DNA of 64,000 bases from Macrosoma leucophasiata. Lineage: Eukaryota > Arthropoda > Insecta > Lepidoptera > Hedylidae. The notes beneath the pieces are model-generated. The model saw only the letters and a list, made by a program, of their open reading frames with translations. It did no database searches and was not told where the DNA came from. Made by a program: the position numbers and the translations under genes. Within the stretch, counting starts at the first letter, position 1. Each line of letters opens with the position of its first letter. The stretch covers positions 20,294,001 through 20,358,000 of the forward strand of contig JAWQUS010000030.1 in NCBI GenBank assembly GCA_036365455.1, read 5' to 3'. Below are positions 11,066 to 22,617 of this stretch, piece after piece.

Positions 11066-11670
11066 CTGTTAGTAGAGTCCCTGTGTAGAGACTCGAGGGC
11101 GTAGGTACCACCGCATTACCTAAACTATGTATCTGCCGTCAAGTGGTAGTGCTCAGCACTATCGTGTTCCTGTTGGATCGTAATATATGGCCCGTAATAA
11201 CTATTAGAGAGACGTAAAAACTAAATTCTCGGGGGAGGATAGGCATCTGCATTTTGTGTGCACCTATAGTGTTTGTGTAGATGTCTATAAGCTGCAGGCA
11301 TAGAGCAACACGGGCCACCGGCCGCGGCGGACCGGAGGGGAGTAGTCATAGCGTGCACTACGAATGCAAAACAGTCTGTCATTTTTTGCGGGGGATATGC
11401 GTGCGACACACACGCACACTACAAAAATCGTCTATTACTACGAAACTCACACCTTGACCATAACAAAATACATAAACAATTTCACGTACACATTTAAACG
11501 TCTAGGCGACAGATATAGGCCCATTTGGCTTGTACTTTCACAGTGAGGAAAGCCTGCATATGGCTACTCCCTTGTCCCGGTGTTGCTCAATGGCTGCAGC
11601 GCATGCAGTCATCACTTAACATTCATGTAAACTGCATGCTAGTTTGCCACCTTCGATACAAAAAACATAA
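11066..11670 (+). repeat. Repeat A copy split by a hAT-like MITE
   Basis: The segments are 11066-11298 and 11593-11670. The break lies in the CTATAGGCTGCAGTCATCAC block, where GCTGCAG appears on both sides of the insert. Confidence 0.75.
11299..11592. mobile_element. Uninterrupted 294-bp hAT-like MITE
   Basis: The termini CATAGAGCAACAC and GTGTTGCTCAATG form the inverted repeats. The flanks are GCTGCAGG and GCTGCAGC, an 8-bp duplication with one mismatch. This copy gives the intact layout of the outer element at 3593-5838; relatives lie at 62297-62734. Confidence 0.8.
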
Positions 11671-12109
11671 AGGTGATGTAGAAAAAAAAAATAGTTTATA
11701 TGGATCCCTGTGAACGCCAGTCCGACTCGCACTACACCGGTCTGACATACACATACATAAACAATCACGTTCGCTCGTAAAACTCCGTCCAAGTTGCGTG
11801 TATGACAAATTGGATGGTGCCATTTATTAAATTTGTTTTTGTCAAGCGTCCGTAATAACTATATAGCTGTACGGCCAATTATTTTAATTTGTTTTGTTTT
11901 TTGAACACGAGATAATCGTCCGAATAATTTTCTAATACTTTTATGTGTGCGATGTATATGTATTTAATATTACATGGTATAAGTATTTCATTTTTTTAAG
12001 CTATTGCATAGCTTCTATCGAGGGCCTTGAGCGCGGGGACCGAATCCAGAAATTCCGTAACGAAAAAACCTCACGCTCCTCCGACGGGCACGGAGGTGTG
12101 GCTTGAAGT
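11671..12109. other. Non-coding, unassigned
   Basis: No gene or clear repeat is seen. Confidence 0.35.
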
Positions 12110-13104
12110 CAAACTCAAACTCAAAAATTCATTTAATCACTTGGAAATAATAGAATTTGCTTGTGATAGGTCAAATTACAAATATAAAATTAAAGCGAAT
12201 AACAACTGATACGTTGATAAATATGTCAAAGTAAATAAATTAATAATAGTCCAAAAATACTTAATAATAAAAATAGGTATCAACAGAATGTTCCATACTC
12301 TCTTTTACAAACGGCAAGATAAGACTAAACAAAAAAATATGGGACATTCTTTGTCATTCACTGGCAGAGTTCCAAAGCCCACATTACTGAGAAAAAACCT
12401 GCCAAAACAAAACTCAGTAGGGTCTTTTCAAAATATGTTCCTTAAAACTATTTTCACAATATGAAACTTGTAACTATGTTTTACAATATCAAGTACAATG
12501 CACATTCATTTCACAAAATTATTGTTTAGTCTTGTGGAGCTAGACCAGCATTTGTCCAGGCATCTCTATCCTTTAGATAGTCATCGAGTCTATAGTACGC
12601 ATTTTTACATAGTGTGCGTTTAATACATGACTTAAATTTATTATCTGTAAGTTCAAGAATGTTGGACGGAATTTTGTTATAAAACTGTATACAACATGTT
12701 AAGAAACATTTATGTGTTTTCGATAGGCGAAAACTTGGAAATACTAATTTATTTTTATTTCTGGTATTATAAGTATGTATATCATTAATTTTCTTAAATA
12801 AGTGCAAGTTTTTCCTAGCATACAATATATTTTCATAAATATATTGGCAAGGGACCGTCATTATATTTATTCGCTTGAATAATTCTTTCAAGGAGTCACG
12901 ACTATTTAAGTTATATATCGCTCTAATAGCTCTCTTTTGTAATATAAATATTGAATCAATTTCAGCTGCCCGACCCCACAACAAAATACCGTAGGACATG
13001 ACACTGTGAAAGTAGCTGAAATAAACGAGTCTCGCAGTGTCGACATCCGTTAACTGTCTAATCTTCCTGACGGCATAAGCAGCAGAACTTAGAAGGCCGT
13101 GCAT
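12110..13104 (-). mobile_element. CR1/Jockey-type LINE, 5'-truncated
   Basis: The minus strand reads through the C-terminal part of the pol ORF (13104-12526), then a 3' UTR, and ends near 12110 in a GAGTTTGAGTTTGA tail. The same 3' UTR blocks (CATTCTTTGTCATTCACTGG, ACTGATACGTTGAT) recur at 52417-52682 and 57275-57475, and a divergent relative is at 25930-27060. The copy is truncated just past the reverse-transcriptase core. Confidence 0.85.
12526..13104 (-). pseudogene. LINE reverse transcriptase C-terminus (192 aa)
   Basis: This remnant covers the thumb and C-terminal region that follows the polymerase core in CR1/Jockey-group LINE proteins. Visible hallmarks are a KIRQL-TARLVYFSYFHS segment and SYGILLWG, then an LQKRAIRAI block and a terminal RTLCKNAYYRLDDYLKD stretch. 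There is no YADD-type catalytic box because the copy is 5'-truncated, so it cannot be active. The frame is intact over 192 codons, so the insertion is fairly young. The first Met is unlikely to be a true start. Assignment to the CR1/Jockey group is confident; the exact clade is not. Confidence 0.85.
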
Positions 13105-13744
13105 TGTCTAACATCGTTTCTTTTCGGCAGTCTTCGACACGGTGTTTGTGTGCGTGCACCTAGACGTATTGTACGACTCTACGAATCTCGCACGAATCGA
13201 GACGAGCTGCTCCGAAATCGTACGAATACATAAGCAGCTGTTTATATAATATGTATTGTAAAATAATAAAAATATTTCAAACAAAATTAACTTTTTTATT
13301 TAATAAAAGAAAAAAAATTGTTTTCTTATCGGTCACCACGCTCAAAAAGTGTAACTTGAATTAATATCAAAGAAAAAAAGAAATACTGCCTAAATAAAAT
13401 AAATAATTAATTATAATTGCATAAGTTGATACAAAATGCTATGCAATAGCTTTACCGCGGCAGTCCCCGAGTGCCACACGTCGATTTTTTAGGAAATGAG
13501 TACTAACTCCGATGCCACGGAATAATTAATATTATTTTCTGTACAAATCAGATTACATTTTTGTCAATAACATTTTTCAGAGTTGTTATGTAAAAAAACC
13601 TATTTTTTGTATAAAAGTACCTTAAGTGTTTGGTTAAGGGTATGCAATTTTAATACAAGTACATCGTACAACATATAAACATATTCACACACGTGTGGTT
13701 ACGTACGAAACTCCTCGTGTGTGAATCAGTCTCGCACTTTATCA
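13105..13744. other. Non-coding, AT-rich
   Basis: No gene or recognised repeat. Confidence 0.35.
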
Positions 13745-13850
13745 TTTTTAGGGTTCCTTAACTCAAATGGAAACAACGGAACCTTAAAAGCATCACTCGT
13801 GCGTCTACCAGTATGTCTGTCTACCCGTCTGTCACAGCTAATTTACTTAA
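13745..13850 (-). repeat. Fragment of the GGGTTCCGTA-type repeat
   Basis: TTTTTAGGGTTCCTTAA, CATCACTCGTGCGTCT and GTCTGTCTACCCGTCTGTC match the inverted 3' end of the element at 2728-3432. The region after it (13880-14020) is G+C-richer and unassigned. Confidence 0.55.
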
Positions 13851-14355
13851 AAACTGGATGGAATCTTTGAAATGGACCGATTTGATCGCAAATCGCAACG
13901 GTTTTTCAACCGCTTGTTGCGGTTGCGAAGGCGGCTGCCCGTGATCCGGCTGGCCGCATTTGAAACATCCTGCGGTCTGTCGTACGGCTAGCCGCATTGC
14001 TGCTACCCGCATAATGTGTATGAAGCCTATGTTGTTTTACCTCTGTGATTTTTTATTACTGGGCCAAGCACGCATGAGCTTGGCGGCTTTAGAAAGTTAC
14101 AAATTTGATATTATTATCATAGACTTACTACTGATTTTTTTCTCACATAAAACTTGGACGAACGGATATTTCAACATGTACACCCATTAATTCGGACTCA
14201 AAATTATCATCGGAGATTGTTGGCTCGTCTTTCAAAGGCTGTTATGCAAATATCTCTGTAAGAGTCATTTAGATAACGCCTGCTTCCTGTTTAGAACTAC
14301 ATTATATTGTTAATTGTATTATAACACGCGAATAATTTATCAATGTAAAGTATCT

Positions 14356-14645
14356 GTTACTGGTGATAGAGCTCCAGTGGCGGAGCTCGCGGGTATAAGG
14401 ACCACCGCAGTGTTCAGCTCTATAGTATTCTGATCAGGAGGTAATGTACGGCCCTGCGATTTTCGGCACAGAGGCATAGCACCTTAGGCCTCAGGAGTGG
14501 CAACGCATTTGCATTTTGACCTTGGTCTTTGTGTGGGTGTCTATGGGCTGCAGTCATCACTTAACATAAATGTGAACTGCATGCTAAGTTATTTTATGTA
14601 ATGGAAGTGGCATACAAGCCACTTCCATTACTTACATAAAATAAC
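14356..14645 (+). repeat. Repeat A copy with a snap-back 3' end
   Basis: The copy runs from GTTACTGGTGATAGAGCTCC to GAACTGCATGCT and then turns back on itself. About 14585-14645 form an inverted repeat: one arm reads AAGTTATTTTATGTAATGG with AAGTGG, the other is its near reverse complement, and about 8 bases lie between. Confidence 0.75.
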
Positions 14646-14696
14646 TTCCAACTAGAAAAAAACAATTGGATAAGCGATATTGAATATACTTTATCT

Positions 14697-14775
14697 CTGA
14701 TAGCCCTCGATCCGGAATCGAATCCAGGACTGTAGCAGTAATGACCCACTGCCACTAAACCCACTAAACTGCTGA
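14697..14775 (-). repeat. T-SINE head fragment, degenerate
   Basis: A reverse B box (GAATCGAATCCAGGAC) and the TTATCTCTGATAGCC block match T-SINE heads. Body and tail are missing. Confidence 0.5.
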
Positions 14776-15026
14776 AGTAATTTAATGATAGTGAAAGTAG
14801 ATTGAATGGAATATGCTTAAATAATTAATTAAAAGTTGCCCTTTTGTTGTTATTGTACGAAATGGATCGATTAATAATTCAATTAACAAAAAAAAGCTGT
14901 CATCGTATGATTCATTAAATTATATCAATTACAAAATAATTGGTACGGTGTTTATCATTTCTTGCTTATGTAGTATGAACACGTGTTTTTATAGATATCC
15001 ATGAATATCTACGGGGACATTTTTTT

Positions 15027-15290
15027 ATGAAATGAAAATGGCAAACAAGCATGCAGTTCACATTGATGTCAAGTGCTGACTGCAGACTGCAGCCTATAGA
15101 TACCTACGAAGACGAGAGGACAAAGTGCAGATGCGTTACCACCTCTGAGGCCTAAGGTGTTATGCCTTTGTGCCGGAAATTACAGGACCGTAAATTGCTG
15201 AACACTACCATTTAGCGGCAGATAGGTTAGGTAATGCGGTGGTTCTTACGCCCTCGAGCTCCTACACAGGAACTCAACCAGTTAAATTCA
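15027..15290 (-). repeat. Repeat A copy
   Basis: Nearly full length, from AAAATGGCAAACAAGCATGC to CTCAACCAGTTAAA. It has a short internal duplication (GACTGCAGACTGCAG) and lacks the GACCGGAACACGATAG block. Confidence 0.75.
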
Positions 15291-15532
15291 TCATATTTAA
15301 TAACAAAACCAAAATATTCCGTAAAAAGGAAACATGGCTGGAGAATACCAGTTTACAATGGCGTCCATTAATCAACGAGCATAAATAAAAAATATATTAG
15401 CAACAAAACTCACCAGCATTCTACACTTGTATGTTGTCAAAACTTTAGAAAAACAACATTACAATTTCAAATGATAATGGCTGCTAACAAGGCAGCGGTG
15501 GAATTAATTTAGAATTTTAAATATAGAACACG

Positions 15533-15866
15533 CTGCAGAATAACAAAAACATGTATGTTAACTAGCGACCTCTAACCAATATCTAATAGAATCTGCTTGC
15601 ACGGAAACTTATCAAAATTTAAAACCATTGCTGCCTTAGATCTGTCTATCCTTCAACTTGTTCATTATACACCGGCATTGGATTCGATCTCAAATATACT
15701 GCAGAAAAACAAAAACAATGTACATTATGTAGCGACCTCTAACCAGGATCTGATAGAAACTGCTTGCACGAAAATTCATCAAGAATTTAAAACCATTGTT
15801 GCTTTAGATCTACTTGTCCTTCAATTTCTTCATTGTATGCCGGCAATGGATTTGATATTAGCGTTG
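15533..15866 (+). repeat. Two-copy tandem duplication, about 166 bp unit
   Basis: Unit 1 starts at CTGCAGAATAACAAAAAC (15533) and unit 2 at CTGCAGAAAAACAAAAAC (15699). Both continue with GCGACCTCTAACCA and an ACTTGT...CCGGCA...TGGAT block. Unit 1 is one base out of frame with unit 2 in the part translated as KTI-ALDL, so conserved coding is not supported. Confidence 0.75.
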
Positions 15867-16149
15867 TTTTGATGCGTACTTACGTAATGCATACACGTGG
15901 CTGATTGTTTCAATCGACGGTTTATTTGCTAATTGCGTGGATTATTTTTAACCACGGAACCATGTGTAATTTTCATTGAGGGCAATACAATGAAGGGTCT
16001 TTTCATGAGTGTTCGGCACGTGTCGTTGAAATAGAGTTTTTGATCATTGACCTATATGTACCTACTGTTCTAGACACGACACTCCCAGTGGTAGCATGGT
16101 TCCAGGTTTTTGCATTCAATTTAGTACCACAGTATCTTATTTATACATT

Positions 16150-16370
16150 TTTTTTAATGTAATGAAAGTGGCAAACAAGCTTGCAGTTCACATTGATGTT
16201 AAGTGATGACTGTAGCCTATTAACACCCACACAAAGACCAGAGGTCAAAATACAGATGCGTTACCACTTCTGAGGCCTAAGGTATTGTGCCTCTGTGCCG
16301 GAAATTACAGGGCCGTACATTACCACCTGACCGGAACACGATAGTGCTAAACGTTACCATTTACAAGTAT
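16150..16370 (-). repeat. Repeat A copy, truncated at its 5' end
   Basis: It runs from the A-rich end to the GATAGTGCTAAACG block and breaks off in the CATTTA(GCGGC)AAGTATAT region. Confidence 0.75.
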
Positions 16371-16620
16371 ATATGGTATTGATTATTGGTAGGTAGGAAT
16401 TATACTATACTAGCTGTGCCCACAACTTCGGCGCACCATTTAAAAATTGTTAAGTGACGTCATAAATTTAACTGCTTTCCATAACTGGCCGAGCTGCGCT
16501 GGTTAATGTTAAAAATAACCTCAAAGTTATTAGTCGGATGATAAGGGAATCTGTCAAACCTGATCATCTGACTTTAACGATGCCAGAAAAACGCTGGTGC
16601 AACGCATTTCGCTGTCACTG

Positions 16621-16778
16621 CTAAAGCAAGCCTGGCTTGCACAAAGATATTCGTTAAAGTTAAAGTTATTGTAACATTTCACATCCTTCTCTAACTTTTA
16701 CAGATTCCTCTAAGTTAAATAAGGACGTTACAATAACTTTGACAAATATCTTGTTGCAAGCCAGGCTTACTTTAGCAA
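16621..16778. repeat. Imperfect foldback
   Basis: The left arm (AAGCCTGGCTTGCACAAAGA...AAAGTTATTGTAAC) and right arm (GTTACAATAACTTTGACAAA...TTGCAAGCCAGGCTTA) are inverted copies of about 50 bp around a 50-bp centre. A looser third copy of the arm motif lies near 16836-16921. Probably a decayed MITE. Confidence 0.65.
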
Positions 16779-16921
16779 ACTTTTTGAAAAAAAACAACAG
16801 ATTCCTTTCAGTTAGAAAAGGATCTGAAATGTTACAATAGCTGTAAGTATTACCTATTGTTAAATTTGATAAAAGCCGTAACTTTAACAAATATTTGGTA
16901 CAACCGAACTTTAGCAATCTT

Positions 16922-17394
16922 TGACTCGGGCAGGACTTCAGTAGCTCAATTGGAAGAGCGGCTGGACTAGATTCCCAGTAGGCCGCGAGTTCGAGTCTCG
17001 CCTGAAGTCTAATTTTTCTTTCCATTTTTCTTTAAAATAAAATATATTTCACAAGCATGTGTTAGTGCGAAATAATATAAAAACAATTATTAAGGGTAAA
17101 AGCGACTTCTTTACGATATTCAATAAACTGAAAAGTCTATTATATCGGTTGCCTAACTAGCATGGTTGGCAATAGATGGCGCTACTGCTACCATAAAGCA
17201 AGGCAATAAAATGTGAAGGAAAGATTTGACAAATCGGGCAGGACTTCAGTAGCTCAGTTGGAAGAGCGGCTGGACTAGATTCGCAGTAGGCCGCGAGTTC
17301 GAGTCTCGCCTGAAGTCAAATTTTTCTTTCCATTTTTCTTTAAAATAAAATATATTTCACAAGCATGTGTTCATGCGAAATAATATAAAAACAA
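16922..17394 (+). mobile_element. Family R copy 2, tandem dimer
   Basis: It is flanked by a perfect 12-bp duplication TTTAGCAATCTT (16910-16921 and 17395-17406). Unit 1 is 5'-truncated just before the tRNA-like module (16934-17009) and ends ...AAAACAATT at 17090. Unit 2 (17091-17394, 304 bp) is complete: about 150 bp of body (GGGTAAAAGCGACTTC, ATAGATGGCGCTACTGCTAC), module at 17242-17317, TTTTTCTTTCCATTTTTCTT, and tail. One duplication around both units shows they were inserted together. Confidence 0.85.
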
Positions 17395-17406
17395 TTTAGC
17401 AATCTT

Positions 17407-19264
17407 CTTTTATTTATGCTAATGTATATAATTATTATGACAGATGATATTGATGGATGGAACCTACGTATTTCCATATATTTGATAATATTAATTACAT
17501 ATTCAAACTCAAAGTAACACGTCATAGAATCAAATACTTAATTTATCACATTACCAAATACGTAAGAAACGCTGGTAATAAAGTCTATATTCATGCCACT
17601 TTGCTTTCCAACCAGCCGACACAGACACCAACGGCATAACAACAGTGAGAGTTACGGTGACACACAACGACACAGTAGGACACAGTGCCGCTGAATCGCT
17701 TTTGGAAACTATCAATTGAAGCTCAAACCTTAATTGTGTTGTTTACCACTGCCAACCGGCAGGAGTCTGGATTTATTCCGAACCTCGTACCATGAAACTC
17801 GATACTTAAACGATAACGTCTAATCTCCTCTATTCATGAAATGCTTTGAAGGTTTTTGTTTTAACTGTGTCATGTAAATCCAGGAATGTGTAACATAGTA
17901 ATAAGATTAATCACCAAAATAGTTGTCGACTTCTTTGCATTAATGAAAGGTGGAGTCGACCGGTACTAGGGTTGCCAGGTGGCCAGGTGGCCGGCATCTC
18001 CGGAATATTGGGCGGTGTCCCGTGTCCAGTGTAATTTTCCTTTGCTGCCTCGGAATGAGAAATCACAAAGTTACGACAATTCTTAAACTACAGCATTATT
18101 GTAACTTTGTAATTATGACACTTTTAGAGGCTTCTTTTGCTCTCGCGTTCTTATTAAGTTGTCAGAGATTTGATATTTTTTTAAATAAAAACATAATTTT
18201 CAGGTAAGTCTTTTATAATTTTGACTTCAGAAGTTGGCAACACTGGTAGGTTTCTACTTAGTTTAGAAGATCAAAACTCTGTTTCCTTTCGTGGCAGAAG
18301 TATCCAGGAAATAATCAGCCTTAATCTGGCAACCCTAGCCTCAACACCATTAAATTTTACAGTGTTTACTCGTCTATTTCTAGTGCCGAATCCATATGAA
18401 AGGGTTGATCATAATGCGCTGCTTTTAATGGAAATTCGGCTGATTTGTTAGCATTTCCCGCTTTGAAGTGAACTTGAATGAATTAGTGATGTTAAAATGC
18501 ATTGTCAGACGTAATGTCGTACTCTGTTCTGTTTGCTGATAAAAGCATCGGCAAACGGTATAATGGAATGAAAGTTCAAATAAAGAGTTAGGTACTGTAA
18601 CGCTGTCGGTGAAATTGGGCCTGTAGTTGTTGCTTCCTTCATAAAGGAGATGTTGCGAGCTCGGCTCTGGTTCATACACTACCTCAAAAAATGGGTGAAT
18701 TAAAGAAGAATCCGACAAAAATACAATTAATTTATTCAAGAATATATTTTAGAATTACAACCACATTTAATTCAAACGATTTTATAATTTTCAACCATGT
18801 TCAACATGGCGGCGATACAGCCTACGCTTGGGATAGTACCTATAAAGATAAAACAAAACTAATGCTATCTGTATCTTACTAGTGCATCACATATTAACAA
18901 AAAAGCGATGTATCGAATCGATCAATTTAAAGAAGTTCCGATGAATTTCTTTAAATTGGAAATCGATTAGTATAGATTATTAGTGGAATTTGTCAAAATG
19001 ACACCGCCCGCCATATTCGCCATGTTTCTTTTCTAACTGCAAATAATGTTTTGTTACTGCGAACAAAGCTAAATAAGTGAAAATATGCTGTAAAAAACGT
19101 TTTTAAATTGATTTTGCCTCTTAGTGATATTGTGTACAATACATGGCCGGAGGTCCATACATTTTTGCAATATCGCCTTTAAATTACTACGCTTGATTGG
19201 GAGTTTAACTCCTACGATTCAAAAGACAAGTTCCATGTTGGGATAATAATTAATTTATAGCATA
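17407..19264. other. Non-coding, no repeats recognised
   Basis: About 1.9 kb without a supported gene. Open frames here are short and lack domains. An inverted pair around 18906-18967 (ATCGATCAATTTAAAGAA and TTCTTTAAATTGGAAATCGAT, AAGTTCCGATGAAT region) may be a small palindrome. Confidence 0.35.
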
Positions 19265-19553
19265 TTTTTTTTTAGGTTCTAAAAGTGGCAAATAACCATG
19301 CAGTTCACAAAGATGTTAAGTGATGACTGCAGCCTATAAACACCCACACAAAGACCAAGGTCAAAATGCAGATGCGTTACCACTCCTGAGGCTTATGGCC
19401 GCCTCTGTGCCGGCAATTACAGGGCCGTACATTACCACCTGACCGGAACACGACAGTGCTGAACACTTCCATTGAGCGGCAAGTATATTAGGTAATGCGG
19501 TGGTGACTACGCCCGCGAGCCCCGTTACTGGAGCTCTACCACCAGTTTCTACA
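19265..19553 (-). repeat. Repeat A, near full length
   Basis: From the AAAGTGGCAAATAACCATGC end to GAGCTCTACCACCAGT, with all internal blocks in order. Confidence 0.8.
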
Positions 19554-19812
19554 ATGTATCAAGCTCGCGAAAACCTGCGAAAACGTTATTGCCAAGTAAT
19601 CTAGTTCGGGCATGCGCGTGCACACCTTCTCGCATTAAAATCGAATAGGTAAGTCTAGAACGATTAGGATGTTACTAAGGTCTTTCGTAATACATGTTAG
19701 CGATCAATTTTATTGCTTATGCAACCGTGTGAGATCATGATGCCAATTTCGGTTATTTATATGCTGTTGAAAATACCTAATATATTATTTTAGTAAAGCT
19801 TTTCATTTATAA

Positions 19813-20885
19813 CTGCCTCAGTAGCCTTGTGGTAGCAGGCCATTACTACTACGCTAAGGTACCGGGTACGATACCTAATCGTTCCACAAATATCCAAAGA
19901 GTGTTTTTAGCCCCAAAAAAGTGTATACGAGCTATTGGTGGCATACCGCCATGGGAATCCAGTAAGCCACTATTTAAAAAGTGAAGAATTCTGACATTAT
20001 CCTGTATGTACATACTCGAAGCAGTAAAATTTGTGAAACTACATCCAAATTTATCCAAAAAAGCTAAAGAAATGTTTCCTAGAAATACAAGAGATCCGGA
20101 CAGAATAGTTTTATCCAAAGTGCCTCGGACTGCTATGTATTTAAAAAGTAGTTATGTAATGTGTGGTGTGATCTATAACGCTATTCCAAGTGACATGAAA
20201 GCTTTACCTTTTAGAATATTTGTTAGAAGAGTAAAATTATGGTTAATCGAAAAGTGCTTCTATTCTGTATCAGAATGTATTGACTTGAAAAAAAAATCTT
20301 GACTGTATGTAATGCATCACATTTTTCTGACATTTTGTATTCGTAATTTTGATTATTTTAAATTTGACCATACAATTAGAATATCGATTATTATGTCACT
20401 ATTTGGGTATTTTATTATTCATATTTTATAGTTAACTAATTAATTGATGAATTGCCTTAATTTTATTGTAATTAATTTCGTTTATTAACATTGACATTGT
20501 TTATTAGATATTATTTTAATAATATTTGCACGTCGCATTGTGACAAAATGTACTAGGTTACCAGTATAATCAATTCCATCCAACAATTGTTACCTACATT
20601 TTATGCAAATAAATACTTACTTACTTACTTACGATTCCCGGGTCGGAGGATATTAGAGATGACGGTGTAGAATCCTTTACCTCTGGTTCTATTGGGATTT
20701 TTCCATTTTCTGGAAGGTCCCCAGAACCTCGACGTTTGGTAATGTGCCCGGAGATGTCAATAGGCTCGCCACCTGTTACATAGGCCAAAACGTAACCGAC
20801 GAATCGTGGGTGTTTGCATGTATGATTGAATGCATACATGTATGCTCTGCCTACCCCCCCGGGATTACAGGCGTGAGGTTAGGTT
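19813..20885 (+). repeat. T-SINE split by a LINE insertion
   Basis: The head (19813-19876: TAGCCTTGTGGTAGCAGG) and the rest (about 20630-20885: GATTCCCGGGTCGG...GCCTACC...GGCGTGAGG) are one T-SINE. The break is at its B box, where TACGATACC (19867) and TACGATTCC (20630) look like an imperfect duplication. The block between is the LINE copy at about 19876-20629. Confidence 0.75.
19876..20629 (+). pseudogene. LINE pol C-terminus and 3' UTR
   Basis: Translation upstream and through 20006-20302 gives a segment with KKCIRAIGG, then PLFK, a stop, ILTL-MYILEAVKFVKLH, and a C-terminal IFVRRVKLWLIEK region. This matches the thumb and C-terminal part of a CR1/Jockey-type LINE pol, distinct in sequence from the one at 12526. 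An in-frame TGA near 19981 disables it. An AT-rich 3' UTR ends in an (ACTT)n-type tail at about 20613-20629. It is 5'-truncated and inserted into a T-SINE. Confidence 0.75.
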
Positions 20886-20890
20886 TTTTT

Positions 20891-21475
20891 TTAATTTGTG
20901 ACGTCACGACCCCACCGCCTATTAGCGGAAGAAATTTCTTTTAGGGGGAAGTCCCGTAACGCCGGACGGCACCTACTGCCGGACACTTTACTATTCATTT
21001 ACTATTACGGCAAGTATAAAGCTGTTCGATTCGAAGTACAAGTTAAAGGGGTGCGGGGGCACAAAGAAGTAGGATCACGCGCCGCGGATCCAGAGATCCA
21101 GCCACTGACGCCCAAAGCAACGGCTAGAGGAGGCATTCGCTGTTTTACGGCGGGAAATCACGGCGTTACGTAAAAAATCGATGTAAGTTATTCTGATACA
21201 TTTATGTATTTATATTTGAATGCTATTCAAAAATTAAAGTAGTTGTTGATTGTTACCTGTTAGCTGGTAGAAGATTTTTTAATATACGGTTTTTTAAACA
21301 ATTTTGGTAGGTATCACCTAATGTACGAAACTGTCTGTCGCTTAGCACCGGACACTAAGTAATCCCTTAGTACCGGACAGTTAGTATATTGATATTTATA
21401 GTGAAAATTTACTTTATTTATTCTTATTATTTCATTTTGGTTTAGAGTATAGAAGAACGAAAAGAATACGTACGG
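20891..21475. other. Non-coding with repeated CCGGACA motifs
   Basis: It opens with the block shared with 155-193. It then carries GCCGGACGG, TGCCGGACACTT, GCACCGGACACTAAGTA and TTAGTACCGGACAGTTAG. Another, inverted, lies near 22516. No gene is supported; the frame at 20898-21173 lacks any domain. Confidence 0.4.
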
Positions 21476-21640
21476 CCCTGTAATTTCCGGCACAGAGGCA
21501 TAACACCTTAAGGCTCAGGAGTGGTAACGCATCTGCATTTTGAACTTGGTCTTGAACGGTGGTCTACAGGCTGCAGTCTCATCACTTAACATCAATGTGA
21601 ACTGCATGCTTGTTTGCCACTTCTATTACATAAAAAAAAT
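21476..21640 (+). repeat. Repeat A, 3' half
   Basis: Starts within CGGCCCTGTAATTTCCGGCA and ends TTACATAAAAAAAAT directly before the pogo-like remnant. Confidence 0.75.
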
Positions 21641-21644
21641 CGAA

Positions 21645-21993
21645 ATGGAAGAGAAGAAAGAGAAAGGATCATGGGAGTCACAGAACTTACAAACTGCTAT
21701 TGATAAGGTTAAAGAACTGAGCATAAGACAAGGTGCAATGCGATACAATATTCCTAAAAGTACTACACATGACAAAGCATAGGGGGAAAACAAGATAAAA
21801 AAGTGAAGTAGAACCATTAACTGATACATTTCACACAAACACAACAATTTGCTTAGAAGACTGGATTCAGTGCTCATCCTGTCTTGGGTGGGCCCGGATG
21901 GTCGGAGGTCCGGTGGATCCCGGGTGTGCATATGAAGCATATGCAGACGTTACAGAGACTGGAAATGGCTTCATATGTGATCGATGCAGGCAA
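21645..21993 (+). pseudogene. Pogo-like transposase remnant
   Basis: The first frame (21645-21782, 45 codons plus stop) contains NLQTAIDKV...SIRQGAMRYNIPKST-HDKA, a pipsqueak-type helix-turn-helix as found at the N-terminus of pogo/Tigger-like transposases. After about 67 bases, another frame from 21850 reads CLEDWIQCSSCLGWA...FICDRC, the Cys-x2-Cys...Trp...Cys-x2-Cys pattern of the PHD-like finger that ends some arthropod pogo-like proteins. The DDE domain between is missing, so this is an internally deleted dead copy. The first ATG follows a Repeat A A-tail; no terminal inverted repeats were recognised. HTH identification is firm, the finger moderately so. Confidence 0.7.
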
Positions 21994-22129
21994 TTGTGGC
22001 TGTCACATGCGTCATACTCGTGAACGGGTGCTGTTGGTGGGGACTGGTCTGTTCTGGTTTGCAGGGGCTACATCACATTTACTAGATAGCAGTTTATTAG
22101 CATCTATGCTATGGACGTTGACATTATTT

Positions 22130-22496
22130 GATTTTTTCAGGATAATCTGTACTAGATTTAAGCTCTCATTTAAAAGAGCTCTTACTGAGTTTGTTGGGTA
22201 GCGGAGTTCTTCTCAGTAGTGACTGCACTTGGAACTCTGCTAAGTGAATAACATTGATCTTGACGAATAACTTTTTCTTTTTCTTCATTTATTATCATTG
22301 AAGGAATTGAAAAATTATATGATTATTATGTTTTAACCAAATAGTTTAATTTTTAATTTTCTATTAATATACGATTTTGCTTTTACTATATGTAATGGTT
22401 ATTCGCTCTAGGTAGTTTATAATTTATTGACGTTTTGAAAGTATCTGTAAAGATCTATTCGAAATAAAAATATTTTCTATTCTATTCTATTCTAAT
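22130..22496 (+). mobile_element. LINE 3' end with (ATTCT)n tail
   Basis: The end of a pol-like frame (TTTAAAAGAGCTCTTACTGA) is followed by GGAGTTCTTCTCAGTAGTGA, a 3' UTR and GAAATAAAAATATTTTCTATTCTATTCTATTCTA at 22464-22496 (read in parts). The block also appears at 59149-59293. The repeat tail marks it as a target-primed LINE copy, 5'-truncated. Confidence 0.65.
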
Positions 22497-22617
22497 TTTG
22501 AAATGTTCAAATATATGTCCGGTACTAGATGCCACTTTTTATTTAGAATTTTTTACTGTCAAGGTTTGATTATTAATATGCATGGCAGACCATAATGAAA
22601 ATCATTGGAGATTCCAG

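Noticed and set aside
15597..15872. 91-codon frame as a repeat protein
   Set aside because: Its internal repetition comes from a DNA tandem duplication whose units differ by one base in length, so the frame is not preserved.
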